This document shows positions 24,450-35,634 of a stretch of 64,000 nt of DNA, one piece after another. Below the pieces are notes generated by a model, which saw only the letters and a list, made by a program, of their open reading frames with translations, did no database searches and had not been told where the DNA came from. Location of the stretch: assembly GCF_000711875.1 (NCBI RefSeq), contig NZ_JONM01000008.1:1-64000 (forward strand), read 5' to 3'. Origin of the DNA: Andreprevotia chitinilytica DSM 18519 (GTDB lineage Bacteria; Pseudomonadota; Gammaproteobacteria; Burkholderiales; Chitinibacteraceae). The position numbers and the translations under genes are program-made. Within the stretch, counting starts at the first letter, position 1, and each line of letters opens with the position of its first letter.

Positions 24450-25214
24450 ATGCGATATATCACCGTGCTGATCCTGCTATTGACCGGCATTGTCCGCGCG
24501 GAGCCGACCATTACGCTCACCTTGCAGGAATATCCGCCCTTCATGGGTGAGTCGCTGCCCGACAAGGGCTTGATGACTAGCGCGGTGGTGGCGGTGTTCC
24601 ACCACGCCGGCTACCTCGTGGTGTTGCAACCCACGCCGAACAACCGCGCCATCGAAGCGCCACGCCGGGGTCTGGTCGATGGCAGTTTTGGCTGGGCGAA
24701 AACGTCAGAGCGGGAACGAGACCTTTACTTCACCGAGCCGGTGATGGCGCTGCGCATGGTGTTCTGCCAACAAAAGGGGCTGAATCACCCGTGGCAAACG
24801 CTGACGGACGTCGCCCACTACCGGGTTGGCACCACGCTCGGCAATTTCTATTCGGATGAATTCGATGCGTTGGTGCATGCCGGCACGCTGAAACCGGACG
24901 TCGCCCAGAGCGATGAGGCCAATCTGCATAAGCTTGCCCTCGGCCGGATCGACCTGTTTCCCATCGATGCCGAAGTCGGCCCCTATCTGATGAGCCATAC
25001 GCTGACGCCGGAAGAGCGCAGCAAGCTGACCTGCCCGGATCAGGCCTACTGGAGTGCACCGCTGCACGTGGTGATCTCGAAGAAACTGGCCGATGGGGCC
25101 GCCATTGCAGCTGCGTTCGACAAGTCGCTGAATAGCATGCGCAAGACCGGCGAGCTGCAGCGGGTCATCGATACCACGCGGCAAAAAATCCTGAGCGAGG
25201 CGGCGCATAAGTAG
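24450..25214 (+). CDS. Periplasmic family 3 solute-binding protein
   Basis: A 254-residue protein with a short signal peptide (to 'IVRA', about residue 17) and a type II periplasmic-binding fold: 'LTLQEYPPFMGESLPDKGL', 'GSFGWAKTSERERDLYFTEPV', 'KLALGRIDLFPID'. These proteins bind amino acids or related small solutes. No ABC permease or ATPase gene is adjacent, so the protein may be an orphan or serve a signalling or enzymatic role. Confidence 0.78.
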   Translation: MRYITVLILLLTGIVRAEPTITLTLQEYPPFMGESLPDKGLMTSAVVAVFHHAGYLVVLQPTPNNRAIEAPRRGLVDGSFGWAKTSERERDLYFTEPVMALRMVFCQQKGLNHPWQTLTDVAHYRVGTTLGNFYSDEFDALVHAGTLKPDVAQSDEANLHKLALGRIDLFPIDAEVGPYLMSHTLTPEERSKLTCPDQAYWSAPLHVVISKKLADGAAIAAAFDKSLNSMRKTGELQRVIDTTRQKILSEAAHK

Positions 25215-25266
25215 GGCGCGGCGCGGGGCCTGACCACCTCGCGCACAAATGCTCGTCATTTCCGCC

Positions 25267-25281
25267 GATCCGGTACAATCC
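25267..25281 (+). promoter_or_regulatory. TACAAT-type promoter-like 15-mer, copy 2
   Basis: GATCCGGTACAATCC is identical to the sequence at 24233-24247. Its TACAAT lies 55 bases before the ATG of the Asd-like gene and is a good candidate -10 for that gene and tex. No strong -35 is evident. Confidence 0.4.
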
Positions 25282-25335
25282 CTCATCCTTTCAGGGCGCC
25301 CGCCGCGCCCTGTTTTCATTTTTGGAGTTATCGCC

Positions 25336-26289
25336 ATGGCCCATCTCTCGCTCGCCTTATTGGGCGCTTCATCCTCGCTTGGCCAGGCACTGCTGGACGT
25401 GATTTCCGACAGCACTTTGCGTTTGTCCGCCTTGTTTCCACTGACCACTGCCGAAGAAGAAGGCCTGATTGAATTCCGTGGCGAAGACGTGCCTGAGTTT
25501 GCCGTCGTCGGCTTCGATTGGTCGCAGACCCGCGTGTTGGTGAACTGCCAGCCCGACGTTGCAGCGGTGTTGAACGAAGCGGCCGATGCCGGCCTGATCG
25601 TGATCGATCTCACCGGCCTGACTTCTCCGGGTGGCAAGTTGGCGCATGGTCATGTGCTGTCGCTGCCTGATCCGTTTGCGCAACAACTCGCCACGCTGGT
25701 TTCCCCGCTGGCCGAACTGGGCACGGTGACGCAGGTCACGGCCACTGGTTTGCTCTCGGTCTCGACCGAAGGCCAGGCCGGCATCGACGTGCTATCCGGC
25801 CAGACGCGTTCCTTGTTCGCGCAAACCGAACATGAAACCGCCGTTTACCCGAAGCGGATTGCCTACAACATCCTCGGCGGCTTCGGCCCGCTGGATGATG
25901 CCGGCATCACCGCCGAGGAAACCGCCGCCATCGCCTTGCTGCAAAAGCAGCTGCCATCCGATTGCACCATCGACGTCACCTGCACTCGCACCCCGCATTT
26001 CTTTGGCCACGGCGCCAGCCTGACCGTGCGCTTTGCCCAGCCGGTGGACCGTGATGCGGTATTGGCAGCCCTCAAAGCGGCCGAGCGCGTATTCGTGCTA
26101 CAGGCTTCCGGTGAATCCGGCATCGCCGCCAGCCAGGATGCCGTCGGTGGCGACAAAGTCTGGGTGAGCCGTCTGCGCCAGTCAGCCGATGGCCGCAGCA
26201 TCACCCTGTGGAGCGTGGCTGACAACACCCGCTTGCCGGCGCTGGCCGTGTTGCAATTGCTGACCTTCATCGCCGCGAAAGAACAGTAA
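25336..26289 (+). CDS. Aspartate-semialdehyde-dehydrogenase-like protein (USG-1 type), probably non-catalytic
   Basis: A 317-residue protein of the ASADH fold: N-terminal '[15 protein letters not shown]' nucleotide-binding segment, and a dimerisation-type domain with '[16 protein letters not shown]' and '[17 protein letters not shown]'. At the place of the catalytic Cys (NPxC in true enzymes) it has 'LPDPFAQQ', with Phe114. This fits the USG-1 class of Asd paralogues with unknown function. The start is the ATG at 25336 with a GGAG ribosome site. tex follows by 14 bases. Confidence 0.8.
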   Translation: MAHLSLALLGASSSLGQALLDVISDSTLRLSALFPLTTAEEEGLIEFRGEDVPEFAVVGFDWSQTRVLVNCQPDVAAVLNEAADAGLIVIDLTGLTSPGGKLAHGHVLSLPDPFAQQLATLVSPLAELGTVTQVTATGLLSVSTEGQAGIDVLSGQTRSLFAQTEHETAVYPKRIAYNILGGFGPLDDAGITAEETAAIALLQKQLPSDCTIDVTCTRTPHFFGHGASLTVRFAQPVDRDAVLAALKAAERVFVLQASGESGIAASQDAVGGDKVWVSRLRQSADGRSITLWSVADNTRLPALAVLQLLTFIAAKEQ

Positions 26290-26303
26290 AACGGAACAAC
26301 ACC

Positions 26304-28613
26304 ATGCTGCCCCCGATCTCCCAACGCATTGCCACCGAAATCAACTGCCGCGCCGCCCAGGTCGATGCGGCCATCCAGCTGCTGGATGAAGGCGCCACCG
26401 TTCCCTTCATCTCCCGCTATCGCAAGGAAGTCACCGGTGGGCTGGACGACACGCAATTGCGCAATCTGGAAGAGCGTCTGCGTTATCTGCGCGAGCTGGA
26501 AGAGCGCCGCACGGCGGTGATCGCCAGCGTGCAGGAACAAGGCAAGCTCACGCCGGATTTGCAGGCCGCCTTGCTCGATGCCGATAACAAACAGCGGCTC
26601 GAAGACCTTTATTTGCCGTACAAGCAAAAGCGCCGCACCCGTGCCCAGATCGCCCGCGAAGCTGGCCTGCAACCGTTGGCGGACATGCTGCTGGCCGATC
26701 CGACGCTCAACCCGGAAGCGCAAGCCGGTGGCTATCTGAATGAGCAGGTGGCAGATACCAAGGCCGCGCTCGACGGTGCCCGCGCCATCCTGATGGAACA
26801 GTTCGGTGAAGATGCCGAGCTGCTGGGCAACCTGCGTGAATACCTCGCCAAGAACGCCAGCGTGAAAACCGGCGTGGTCGAGGGCAAGGCGGAAGAGGGC
26901 GCCAAGTTCAGCGACTATTTCGAATATCACGAGCCGCTGGCGGCGATGCCGTCGCACCGGATTCTGGCAGTGCTGCGTGGCCGCAACGAGGGCGTGCTGA
27001 CCTTCACGCTGGCGCTGCCGGAAGATCTGGAGGCCGATGCCAAGTCGACCGGCCCGAATGTCTGCGAAATGAAGATCGCCAAGCGTTTCGGCATCGAGCA
27101 CCAAGGCCGTGCCGCCGACAAATGGCTGGCCGATACCGTGCGCCTGACCTGGCGCGCCAAAATCTTCCTGAGCCTGGAAACCGAACTGGTGAGCCAGTTG
27201 CGCGAAAAAGCCGAACTGGATGCGATCAAGGTGTTTGCCAGCAACCTCAAAGACCTGCTGCTGGCGGCACCGGCCGGCCCGAAGGCAACGATGGGACTCG
27301 ATCCCGGCCTGCGCACCGGCGTGAAGGTGGCGGTGGTCGATGCCACCGGCAAACTGGTCGATACCGCGACGATCTATCCGCATGCCCCGCGTGACGATTG
27401 GGATCGCTCGATTGCCATCCTGGCGGCATTGGCGGCCAAGCATAAGGTCGAATTGATCGCCATCGGCAACGGCACTGCCAGTCGCGAGACGGACAAGCTG
27501 GCTGCCGAACTGATGAAGAAATATGCCGAGCTGAAACTGACCAAACTGGTTGTCTCTGAAGCCGGGGCATCGGTGTATTCGGCATCCGAACTTGCTGCCC
27601 GCGAATTCCCCGATCTGGATGTGAGCATCCGTGGCGCGGTGTCGATTGCCCGTCGCCTGCAAGACCCACTGGCTGAGCTAGTGAAGATCGATCCGAAATC
27701 GATTGGCGTCGGCCAGTATCAACACGATGTGAATCAGGGTGAACTGGCGCGTTCGCTCGATGCGGTGGTCGAGGACTGCGTGAACGCGGTCGGCGTGGAT
27801 GTGAACACCGCATCCGCTGCGTTGCTGGCGCGGGTGTCTGGCCTGACCAGCACGCTGGCCAGCAATATCGTGCAATTCCGCGATGCCAACGGCGCATTTG
27901 CCGACCGTGCCGCCTTACTCAAGGTGCCACGCCTGGGCGACAAGACCTATGAGTTGGCCGCGGGCTTTTTGCGTGTGATGAATGGCCGCAATCCGCTCGA
28001 TGCTTCGGCCGTGCACCCGGAAGCGTACCCGGTGGTCGAGAAGATTATCGCCAAGGTGCAGAAGGACGTGAAAGCGCTGATTGGCGATGCCGGTTTCCTG
28101 AAAAAGTTGAACCCGGCTGAATTCACCGATGAGAAATTCGGCGTGCCCACCGTGAAAGACATCCTCGCCGAACTGGAAAAACCCGGTCGCGATCCCCGCC
28201 CGGAATTCAAGACCGCCAGCTTTGCCGACGGGGTGGAAGACCTCAAAGACCTGCAACTGGACATGGTGCTGGAAGGCGTGGTGACCAACGTGACCAACTT
28301 CGGCGCGTTCGTCGATATTGGCGTGCATCAGGATGGCCTCGTGCATATCTCGGCCTTGTCGAACCGCTTCGTCAAAGACCCGCGTGAAGTGGTGAAGGCC
28401 GGCGACGTGGTGAAGGTGAAAGTGCTTGAAGTGGACATCAAGCGCAAACGGATCGCGCTGACCATGCGTCTGACCGATTCAGCACGGGATAACGCCGGTG
28501 CGGATACGGGCAGCAAGGCACCAGCCAGCCGTAATCAACAACGCGCAGTGCAGAAGCAGCCAGAGCCGCAAGGCGCGATGGCCGCCGCACTGGCCGGCTT
28601 GCTCAAGCGCTGA
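26304..28613 (+). CDS. tex: Tex-type transcription accessory / RNA-binding protein
   Basis: A 769-residue protein. N-terminal Tex segment with '[24 protein letters not shown]' in two parts near 32-55; YqgF/RNase H-like domain with '[17 protein letters not shown]' (about 331-347); helix-hairpin-helix region ('[19 protein letters not shown]' then '[17 protein letters not shown]'); and an S1 domain at about 650-720 ('[21 protein letters not shown]'). The C-terminal tail is Ala/Gln-rich. It likely binds RNA during transcription or translation. Confidence 0.95.
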   Translation: MLPPISQRIATEINCRAAQVDAAIQLLDEGATVPFISRYRKEVTGGLDDTQLRNLEERLRYLRELEERRTAVIASVQEQGKLTPDLQAALLDADNKQRLEDLYLPYKQKRRTRAQIAREAGLQPLADMLLADPTLNPEAQAGGYLNEQVADTKAALDGARAILMEQFGEDAELLGNLREYLAKNASVKTGVVEGKAEEGAKFSDYFEYHEPLAAMPSHRILAVLRGRNEGVLTFTLALPEDLEADAKSTGPNVCEMKIAKRFGIEHQGRAADKWLADTVRLTWRAKIFLSLETELVSQLREKAELDAIKVFASNLKDLLLAAPAGPKATMGLDPGLRTGVKVAVVDATGKLVDTATIYPHAPRDDWDRSIAILAALAAKHKVELIAIGNGTASRETDKLAAELMKKYAELKLTKLVVSEAGASVYSASELAAREFPDLDVSIRGAVSIARRLQDPLAELVKIDPKSIGVGQYQHDVNQGELARSLDAVVEDCVNAVGVDVNTASAALLARVSGLTSTLASNIVQFRDANGAFADRAALLKVPRLGDKTYELAAGFLRVMNGRNPLDASAVHPEAYPVVEKIIAKVQKDVKALIGDAGFLKKLNPAEFTDEKFGVPTVKDILAELEKPGRDPRPEFKTASFADGVEDLKDLQLDMVLEGVVTNVTNFGAFVDIGVHQDGLVHISALSNRFVKDPREVVKAGDVVKVKVLEVDIKRKRIALTMRLTDSARDNAGADTGSKAPASRNQQRAVQKQPEPQGAMAAALAGLLKR

Positions 28614-28614
28614 T

Positions 28615-30090
28615 ATGGATTGGCACGGCCAAGGGATCGCTGCTGCTCGAGCCGGACGGCTGGACGAAGCGGTGGCGCTGCTGCGCCATGCCGTCAAGGC
28701 TGCGCCGAAAGATGCCGGCGTCCATGCCGATCTCGGCCTGACGCTGGCGCGCCAGTCCGATTGGCCGGCGGCACAAGCGGCGTTGTCGCGGTCGCTTGAG
28801 CTGGCACCGCGCCATTCGGCGGCACGGCTCAATCTGGCGAATGTGCTGCGCAAAATGGGCAACGACGACGCGGCCCGCGATCAGCTGGAGCAACTGCTGC
28901 GGCGCGACCCTCACCATGCGCCGGCTCGCTTCAATCTTGGGAATCTGCTGAAAGACCATCAGGATTGGTCGGCCGCCGAAGCGCAGTATCGCCAAGCGTT
29001 ATTGGCGAATCCAGACCACCAGGAGGCTGCGCACGGACTGGGCAATATGCTGCTGCAGCAAAACCGGCTGGAAGAGGCGGTGGCGACTTTACAAAAGACC
29101 GCCAAAGCATCACCACGGCCAGCCGCCTGGCATGATTTGGGCAATGTCTATCGCGCCGCCGGACAGTGGGCGGATGCCAGAGCGGCATATTGCCAAGCGT
29201 TGAATCTGAAGCCGGATTTTGCCTTGTCGCGCTATGTGCTCGGAACGCTGGATTTGCAGGAAGGCAATTGGCACGAGGGCTGGCAGGGCTACGAAATGCG
29301 CTTCGAGGCGCTGGGCCGCCCATTGCCGAAGAGCAGACTGCTGCGCTGGCGTGGCGAAGTCGTTCACCGCTCGGCGGCCTTGCTGGTGTACCCGGAGCAA
29401 GGCTTGGGTGATCTGATCCAGTTCGCACGCTTTCTGCCGCAGCTGCGTGAGCGTTTTGGTCGGGTTGCGATGGTGTGCCCGTCGTCGCTGCTGCGCTTGT
29501 TTCAGGCCAGTTTTCCAGATATCGCGTTTTTGGCACGGGCCGAGGATGAGACGGGATTCAGCCACTTCATCCCGATGATGTCGCTCGGTGCGTTGTTGGG
29601 TATCACGGAAGCATCGTTGGACGGTCGTCCTTATCTGCTAGCGGGTGAGTCATCTGCGTTGTCGGTCAACGGTTTGAAGGTCGGCTTGGCTTGGACAGGC
29701 AGCCCGGCTCAGGCGGATAACCGCTGGCGCAGCATTCCGTTTGATGAGCTGGCCCCGTTTTGGCATACGCCCGGTGTTGCCTGGTTCAGTCTGCAATATG
29801 GTGTCGAGGCTGATGCGCCCTTGCGCAAACTGCCTGATGGCGATTTTGCCGATACGGCGGCGCTGATTTCACAGCTCGATCTGGTACTGACCGTCTGCAC
29901 ATCCATTGCGCATCTTGCTGGCGGACTCGGCAGGCCAGTGTGGCTGATGAGCCGGTTTGATGCGGATTGGCGTTGGCAGAACGAGCGGGTGGATTCGCCT
30001 TGGTATGGTAGTTTGCGGATTTATCGGCAATCCCAGCGGGCGCAATGGGGTGGATTGATTGCCGACGTTCAGCGTGGCCTTGGCACCTAG
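28615..30090 (+). CDS. TPR protein with a C-terminal glycosyltransferase-like domain
   Basis: A 491-residue protein starting at the ATG at 28615, two bases after the tex stop; the longer open frame to 28498 lies in tex. Residues about 5-240 hold six or so tetratricopeptide repeats ('AVKAAPKDAGVHADLGLTLA', 'LELAPRHSAARLNLANVLRK', 'ALNLKPDFALSRYVLGTLD'). The rest (about 290-480) resembles the glycosyltransferase family 9-like domain common in TPR proteins: 'VYPEQGLGDLIQFARFLPQL', 'GLAWTGSPAQADNRWRSIP', 'LTVCTSIAHLAGGLGRPVW'. Donor and acceptor are unknown. Confidence 0.78.
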   Translation: MDWHGQGIAAARAGRLDEAVALLRHAVKAAPKDAGVHADLGLTLARQSDWPAAQAALSRSLELAPRHSAARLNLANVLRKMGNDDAARDQLEQLLRRDPHHAPARFNLGNLLKDHQDWSAAEAQYRQALLANPDHQEAAHGLGNMLLQQNRLEEAVATLQKTAKASPRPAAWHDLGNVYRAAGQWADARAAYCQALNLKPDFALSRYVLGTLDLQEGNWHEGWQGYEMRFEALGRPLPKSRLLRWRGEVVHRSAALLVYPEQGLGDLIQFARFLPQLRERFGRVAMVCPSSLLRLFQASFPDIAFLARAEDETGFSHFIPMMSLGALLGITEASLDGRPYLLAGESSALSVNGLKVGLAWTGSPAQADNRWRSIPFDELAPFWHTPGVAWFSLQYGVEADAPLRKLPDGDFADTAALISQLDLVLTVCTSIAHLAGGLGRPVWLMSRFDADWRWQNERVDSPWYGSLRIYRQSQRAQWGGLIADVQRGLGT

Positions 30091-30164
30091 GAAAGGGGCT
30101 GATGCCACGGAGGCGGCAGGGCGCTCTTGCGAAGGGTGGATCGATCATGGATTTTCCACCAAAG

Positions 30165-30192
30165 AAAAAACCGGGCATTAGCCCGGTTTTTT
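30165..30192. terminator. Bidirectional Rho-independent terminator
   Basis: AAAAAACCGGGC and GCCCGGTTTTTT form a strong hairpin with A- and T-tracts on both sides. It sits between the convergent TPR-glycosyltransferase and porin genes and can stop transcription from either. Confidence 0.93.
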
Positions 30193-30210
30193 CCTTTCTG
30201 CAACAGCCGA

Positions 30211-31332
30211 TTAGAAATCGGTGCGCATGCCAACCGAGAACTGGTTGGATGTTTCGCCCGGCAGAGCAACCAGGGAACCCGAGTTGTTCTGGAACGAAGC
30301 ACCGCCCTTGGCGGCATCGTTCTTCAGGTGAACGAGGTAGGTGTACAGGCGGGTTTGCTTGGTGGTGAAGTACACCAGACCCAAGGTGCCTTGTTGACCG
30401 TTCTGACCATCCACACCCAGGTATTTACGGCTGTAGCCGTACAGACCTTGTGCTTGCAGTTTCGGGCTGAAGTTATAGTTGCCGGTTACCACATAGTTGT
30501 TCCATGTGAAGGTGCCGGTTGGGCGTTTGTCGCTAATGTGTTCCCAGCCTGCGCCGATCTGGGCAACGTCGAATTTGTAGCCCACTGCGACTTCGGTGCC
30601 ATTGACCGAGGCGCCCGAAGTGACGTTGGTGCCGACATTGTTGGTTGCATCGGTGATGCCTGCGACGTTGGAGAACGTACGATTGCGGGCATATTGATCA
30701 GTCAAACCCAAGACCAGGCCGCCGTTCGTATAAAGGCCGGATACCCCCACAATTGGCGCACCCTTGCCAATCGTTGTCGCAGTATCCTGGCCATACGTTG
30801 TGCGTACCTGGAAGCCGCTAAATACCGGCGAGTCATAGCTGAAGCTGGAGTTCAGGCGAGCGTTCAGCTGGGCAAAGACAGCCTTGTTGCCCTTGAAGTC
30901 GCCATCATCTGCAAAGTTATCGAAAATGGACGACAGATTGCTGGAGGTCAGCAGCGTTTTGTACGCGCTGTCATAGTTACCTACACGTAGCGTGCCGTAG
31001 TTATTGCTTTGTACACCGATGAAGTTGTTCCGCGTGCCCCAGTTTGTGCCGCCCAAGGACTTGTTGCCGTTTGCGTCTTTGGCGCCTTGAGCGCTTTCAA
31101 CTTGCCAAATGGTAGCGAAGCTGGAGTCATCCCACTTGTCGACGCCCTTGAAGCCGATGCGGGAGCTTTGATCCCAACCCGTTGCCTTGTTATTCGGTGT
31201 GGCGCCATACGGGTTGTTGCCGTAGTTGTTGTAATCGAGGGAGTAGCGGATGGAACCGTAGATGGTCACATCGGCAAAAGCCACCGGTGCAACAAAGGCG
31301 GCGCTAATCGCGGCAGCGATCAGTTTTTTCAT
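30211..31332 (-). CDS. Gram-negative porin (OmpC/betaproteobacterial type)
   Basis: A 373-residue outer-membrane beta-barrel. The signal peptide is residues 1-20 ('MKKLIAAAISAAFVAPVAFA'), the mature protein starts 'DVTIYGSIRYSLDYN', and alternating amphipathic strands end in a terminal Phe ('VGMRTDF'), as porins do. The ATG has a strong AGGAGAA site. The protein probably forms a general diffusion or anion-selective trimer. Confidence 0.93.
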   Translation of the reverse strand: MKKLIAAAISAAFVAPVAFADVTIYGSIRYSLDYNNYGNNPYGATPNNKATGWDQSSRIGFKGVDKWDDSSFATIWQVESAQGAKDANGNKSLGGTNWGTRNNFIGVQSNNYGTLRVGNYDSAYKTLLTSSNLSSIFDNFADDGDFKGNKAVFAQLNARLNSSFSYDSPVFSGFQVRTTYGQDTATTIGKGAPIVGVSGLYTNGGLVLGLTDQYARNRTFSNVAGITDATNNVGTNVTSGASVNGTEVAVGYKFDVAQIGAGWEHISDKRPTGTFTWNNYVVTGNYNFSPKLQAQGLYGYSRKYLGVDGQNGQQGTLGLVYFTTKQTRLYTYLVHLKNDAAKGGASFQNNSGSLVALPGETSNQFSVGMRTDF

Positions 31333-31512
31333 TTGAATTTCTCCTAAGCGTCAAAAGCAGTCATGGTCAGGCTCACTGACCACGAATCTGGAAACCAATG
31401 GTCTATGCCATCAGGGTTATCATTCCGGGTTGACCGGGTTGATAACAAGCGGTCGTTTGCCACAACTTGACATGGCAATCGCCCTCCTTGTATGCCGACC
31501 CAAAGTGTAAGC

Positions 31513-31523
31513 ACACAATGTGT
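31513..31523 (-). promoter_or_regulatory. ACACAATGTGT palindrome in the porin upstream region
   Basis: The 261-base interval 31333-31593 between the porin start and the trpC end contains the perfect palindrome ACACAATGTGT. On the minus strand it is followed closely by TGCTTACACT, an extended -10-like sequence. The rest of the interval shows no gene. The palindrome is a candidate operator or part of the porin promoter. Confidence 0.35.
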
Positions 31524-31593
31524 ATGGAATATTACAATTGGATTTACAAGGACGCTTAGGACTAAGAGGGTATTTTTTTAGAGTAAATAGTGA

Positions 31594-32400
31594 TTAGAAG
31601 TTGGTGTAAACAGAAGAAAACAGCGTTTTTAGTGCGGTTCCGGGTGATAACTGTCGCATAAATGCCTCACCCACCAGGTAAGAGTGAATGTTGTTTTGTT
31701 GCATTAATGCGACATCCTCGCTCGCGAGGATCCCGCTCTCGGTGACAACGATCCGATCAGCAGGGATCCGGGGCAGCAGACCCAGCGTGGTATCAAGGGT
31801 GACTTCGAAGGTACGCAGGTTACGGTTGTTGATGCCCACCAGCGGGGTTTTCAGTTCCAGCGCAGTATCGAGTTCCTCGCCGTTATGCACTTCCACCAAC
31901 ACGGCCATCCCCAGCGCATCGGCGATGGCTTCGAAGTCTTTCATTTCAGCGAGCGAGAGTTCTGCCGCGATCAGCAGAATGCAGTCCGCCCCCCAGGCGC
32001 GAGCCTCGAACAGCTGATATTCATCGACCATGAAATCCTTGCGCAGTACCGGCAGGGCGCAAGCGGCACGTGCGGCTTTCAGGTAGGACTCGTGACCTTG
32101 AAAGTACTGCACATCGGTCAGCACAGACAAGCAAGCCGCGCCGTTCGCCGCGTAGTCGGCAGCGTGCTCGGCGGGCTGGAAGTCGGCGCGGATCACGCCC
32201 TTGGACGGGCTAGCTTTCTTGATCTCGGCAATGATGCCCGGTAGCCCTTGGGCGTGCTTGGCGCGGATGGCGCCGACAAAATCGCGATGGTCAGCGTTGG
32301 CTTCGGCTTGGGCGCGGATTTCGGCTAATGGAATAACTTTGCAGGCGGCGGCCACTTCTTCGCGCTTGGTCGCCCAGATCTTTTTCAGGATGTCGGACAT
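31594..32400 (-). CDS. trpC: Indole-3-glycerol phosphate synthase
   Basis: A 268-residue TIM-barrel enzyme that closes the indole ring in tryptophan synthesis. Diagnostic segments: '[19 protein letters not shown]', '[27 protein letters not shown]' (in two parts), '[13 protein letters not shown]', and '[15 protein letters not shown]'. Last gene of trpEGDC; it begins four bases after the trpD stop. Confidence 0.96.
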   Translation of the reverse strand: MSDILKKIWATKREEVAAACKVIPLAEIRAQAEANADHRDFVGAIRAKHAQGLPGIIAEIKKASPSKGVIRADFQPAEHAADYAANGAACLSVLTDVQYFQGHESYLKAARAACALPVLRKDFMVDEYQLFEARAWGADCILLIAAELSLAEMKDFEAIADALGMAVLVEVHNGEELDTALELKTPLVGINNRNLRTFEVTLDTTLGLLPRIPADRIVVTESGILASEDVALMQQNNIHSYLVGEAFMRQLSPGTALKTLFSSVYTNF

Positions 32401-32404
32401 ATAT

Positions 32405-33433
32405 TCATTTCCCGAATGATTGGGTGAGATTGATCAGCGCATCGAGCTTGGCGCGTGCCGCGCCGCTGGTCAGTGCTTCGTGGGCGGCATTGATGCCATC
32501 CTCAAAACTCACCGCCTTGTTGGCGGCGTAGATGGCCGCGCCGGCGTTGAGCAGCACGATATCGCGACAGGGACCAGTTTCGCCGGCAAGGATGCGATCG
32601 ATGATTGCCTTTGACTGTGACACGTCGGCCGCATGCAGCGCCTTCACGTCACAGAATTCGAAACCGAAATCACGCGGGTCGATCTCGTACTCGTTGATCT
32701 GGCCGTCTTTCAGTTCTGCCACCAGCGTTTTATCCATCAGGCTGATCTCGTCCAGACCATCCTTGCCGTGCACGACCATGACGTGTTTGCTGCCCAGTTG
32801 CCGCAACACGCGCGCCTGGATGCCGACGAGGTCCGGATGGAATACGCCCATCAACTGATTTTCTGCACCGGCCGGATTTGTCAGCGGGCCGAGGATATTG
32901 AAAATGGTGCGTACGCCCAATTCACGGCGGATCGGGGCGACGTATTTCATCGCCGGGTGATGGTTCGGCGCGAACATGAAACCCAAGCCGAGTTCGTCGA
33001 TACATTGGCCTACTTGCTCCGGGGTCAGGTTCAGATTGATGCCGAGCGCTTCGATCACGTCGGCCGAGCCGCTCGAGGACGATACCGAACGCCCACCGTG
33101 CTTGGCGACGCTCACGCCGGCCGCGGCGGCCACGAAGGTTGAACAGGTCGAGATATTGAAGGTGTGGGCGTTGTCGCCGCCGGTGCCGACGATATCAACC
33201 AGGTTGGTGCGATCCTTGACCTCGACCTTGGTGGCGAACTCGCGCATCACGGCGGCGGCGGCGGCGATTTCCGACACGCTTTCGACCTTTGTGCGCAGGC
33301 CCATCAGCAGGGCGGAGATTTGTACCGGCGTGAGTTCGCCGGACATGATTTGCCGCATCAGATGCAACATCTCGTCGTAAAACAGCTCGTTGCTGTCGAT
33401 CAGCCGGTTGAGGGCTGCTTGAATGGTGATCAT
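32405..33433 (-). CDS. trpD: Anthranilate phosphoribosyltransferase
   Basis: A 342-residue enzyme that joins anthranilate to phosphoribosyl pyrophosphate. Key motifs are '[17 protein letters not shown]' (PRPP binding), '[21 protein letters not shown]', and '[19 protein letters not shown]'. It is 68 bases downstream of trpG and is followed by trpC. Confidence 0.96.
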   Translation of the reverse strand: MITIQAALNRLIDSNELFYDEMLHLMRQIMSGELTPVQISALLMGLRTKVESVSEIAAAAAVMREFATKVEVKDRTNLVDIVGTGGDNAHTFNISTCSTFVAAAAGVSVAKHGGRSVSSSSGSADVIEALGINLNLTPEQVGQCIDELGLGFMFAPNHHPAMKYVAPIRRELGVRTIFNILGPLTNPAGAENQLMGVFHPDLVGIQARVLRQLGSKHVMVVHGKDGLDEISLMDKTLVAELKDGQINEYEIDPRDFGFEFCDVKALHAADVSQSKAIIDRILAGETGPCRDIVLLNAGAAIYAANKAVSFEDGINAAHEALTSGAARAKLDALINLTQSFGK

Positions 33434-33501
33434 GGCTTTGCTCCTGGCATGCTCGCCGCATGGGGCCGGGTTGCCGACGCCGATGCGGGATCAGGCCGCT
33501 A

Positions 33502-34071
33502 TCAGGCGAATTCTTTGAGGAAGTTATCGAGCATCTGGTGGCCGTGCTCGGTCAGGATCGATTCCGGGTGGAATTGCACACCCTCGATGGGCAGGGTCTT
33601 GTGCCGCACACCCATGATTTCGCCGTCGGCAGTCCAGGCGGTCACTTCGAGGCAATCCGGGCACGTGGCACGCTCGATCGCGAGCGAGTGATAGCGTGTC
33701 ACGGTGAAGGGCGAGGGCAGATCCTTGAACACGCCTTTGCCGGTGTGCTCGATCGGCGAAACCTTGCCGTGCATCAGCGTTTGCGCGTGAATGATCTTGC
33801 CGCCGAACGCTTGGCCGATGGATTGGTGGCCGAGGCAGACACCCAGAATCGGCAGCTTGCCGGCGAAATGCTTGATGGCTGGCACCGAAATGCCTGCTTC
33901 GGTCGGCGAGCATGGGCCGGGGGAAACCACGAGGTACTTGGGTTTCAGCGCCTCGATTTCTTCCAGCGTGATTTCGTCGTTGCGATACACGTGCACGTCC
34001 TGGCCAAGTTCGCCGAAGTATTGGACGAGGTTATAAGTAAACGAATCAAAGTTATCGATCATCAGCAGCAT
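33502..34071 (-). CDS. trpG: Anthranilate synthase component II (glutamine amidotransferase)
   Basis: A 189-residue class I amidotransferase supplying ammonia to TrpE. It starts '[19 protein letters not shown]', has the nucleophile in '[15 protein letters not shown]' and the His-Glu pair in '[11 protein letters not shown]'. In many betaproteobacteria the same subunit also serves p-aminobenzoate synthesis. It lies 42 bases downstream of trpE. Confidence 0.96.
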   Translation of the reverse strand: MLLMIDNFDSFTYNLVQYFGELGQDVHVYRNDEITLEEIEALKPKYLVVSPGPCSPTEAGISVPAIKHFAGKLPILGVCLGHQSIGQAFGGKIIHAQTLMHGKVSPIEHTGKGVFKDLPSPFTVTRYHSLAIERATCPDCLEVTAWTADGEIMGVRHKTLPIEGVQFHPESILTEHGHQMLDNFLKEFA

Positions 34072-34113
34072 GGCAGTATTCCTTGTATCCAGTCAGGGGC
34101 GGAGCCGGTCAGC

Positions 34114-35583
34114 TCAAGCATCCAGTCCGTGTTGAACCAGCTCGGCGGCGCGCAGCACGGCGCGGGCCTTGTTCAACGTTTCCTGCCATTCGCTTTCGGG
34201 GACAGAGTCAGCAACGATGCCGGCGCCTGCTTGCATATACAGGGTGTTGTTCTTGACGACGGCGGTGCGCAAGGCAATCGCCACATCCATGTCGCCATTG
34301 AAGCCGAGATAGCCAACCGCACCCGCGTAGACGCCGCGCTTGGTGGGTTCTAGCTCGTTGATGATTTCCATTGCCCGGACTTTGGGCGCGCCGGAGACAG
34401 TGCCGGCCGGGAAAGTCGCCTTGAGGACATCAATGGCGCTTTGGCCTTGTTTCAGCTGCCCTTCGACGCTGGAAACGATGTGCATCACGTGCGAGTAACG
34501 CTCGATGACCATCTTGTCCACGAGCTTCACCGAGCCAGTCTGTGCCACACGGCCGGCATCGTTGCGGCCGAGATCGATCAGCATGACGTGTTCGGCGATC
34601 TCCTTGGCATCGGCCAGTAGTTCTTCGGCCAATGCTTCATCCTGCTCGCGGGTTTTGCCACGCGGACGGGTGCCGGCGATCGGGCGTACGGTGACGGTTT
34701 CGCCTTCGAGCCGGACCAGGATTTCCGGTGAAGCCCCCACGATGTGCATGTCGCCGAAATGATAGAAGAACATGTACGGCGACGGGTTGATGCTGCGCAG
34801 CGAGCGATAGAGCGACAGCGGCGATTCGGCAAATGGCACGGTCATCCGTTGCGACAGCACCACCTGCATTACATCGCCATCGCGGATGTAGTCCTTGATC
34901 TTCAGTACACCATCCTTGAATGGCTGTTCGCCGAATTCCGAGACGGCAGTGCCAACTTCCTTGGCCGGGCCCTGCAGCGGGAGGCGCGCGGGTTCACGCA
35001 GCTTCAAGCGCAGTTCGAATAGGCGCTCTTCCGCCGTGTTGTATGCATTCGGCGTGTTCGGGTCGGCGTAGACCACGAGGTAGAGCTTGCCGGAGAGGTT
35101 GTCGACAACGACGATTTCTTCGGACAGCAGCAGCTGGATATCCGGTGCACCGATCGGATCGGGCTTGTTGCTGTGGGCGAGTTTTTTCTCGATATAACCA
35201 ATGGTTTCGTAGCCGAAGTAACCAACCAGTCCACCGAGAAAGCGCGGCAGGCCGGTGTTGGGCGGGGCTTTGAAACGGGACTGGAAGGCTGCGATGAAGT
35301 CGAGCGGATTGGCGTCGCTGCGTTCGATGACTTGATCGTCTTGAATGACTTCGGTGTGTTGGCCGACCACCTTGAGGCGGGTACGTGCCGGCAGGCCGAT
35401 GAAGGAGTAGCGCCCGAAGCGCTCACCGCCAACAACGGATTCCAACAAATAGGAATACGGTTGATTGGCGAGCTTCAGGTAAACGGAAAGAGGGGTATCG
35501 AGGTCGGCAAACAGCTCAAGGATCAGCGGAATGCGGTTATAGCCCTGTTGTGCCAGAGCGGCGAATTCGTCGCGCGAGATCAT
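34114..35583 (-). CDS. trpE: Anthranilate synthase component I
   Basis: A 489-residue chorismate-using enzyme. The N-terminus carries the feedback-binding '[19 protein letters not shown]' segment with the ESV/ExxxxGRYS pattern; the C-terminal domain has '[12 protein letters not shown]', '[20 protein letters not shown]', '[14 protein letters not shown]' and '[15 protein letters not shown]'. It is first in trpEGDC. Its expression is likely controlled through the Trp-rich leader at 35635-35688. Confidence 0.96.
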   Translation of the reverse strand: MISRDEFAALAQQGYNRIPLILELFADLDTPLSVYLKLANQPYSYLLESVVGGERFGRYSFIGLPARTRLKVVGQHTEVIQDDQVIERSDANPLDFIAAFQSRFKAPPNTGLPRFLGGLVGYFGYETIGYIEKKLAHSNKPDPIGAPDIQLLLSEEIVVVDNLSGKLYLVVYADPNTPNAYNTAEERLFELRLKLREPARLPLQGPAKEVGTAVSEFGEQPFKDGVLKIKDYIRDGDVMQVVLSQRMTVPFAESPLSLYRSLRSINPSPYMFFYHFGDMHIVGASPEILVRLEGETVTVRPIAGTRPRGKTREQDEALAEELLADAKEIAEHVMLIDLGRNDAGRVAQTGSVKLVDKMVIERYSHVMHIVSSVEGQLKQGQSAIDVLKATFPAGTVSGAPKVRAMEIINELEPTKRGVYAGAVGYLGFNGDMDVAIALRTAVVKNNTLYMQAGAGIVADSVPESEWQETLNKARAVLRAAELVQHGLDA

Positions 35584-35634
35584 GGTGACTCCAATGAAAC
35601 GTGGTCAAAGCGGAAAGGGGGTCTGCTGGAAGGG

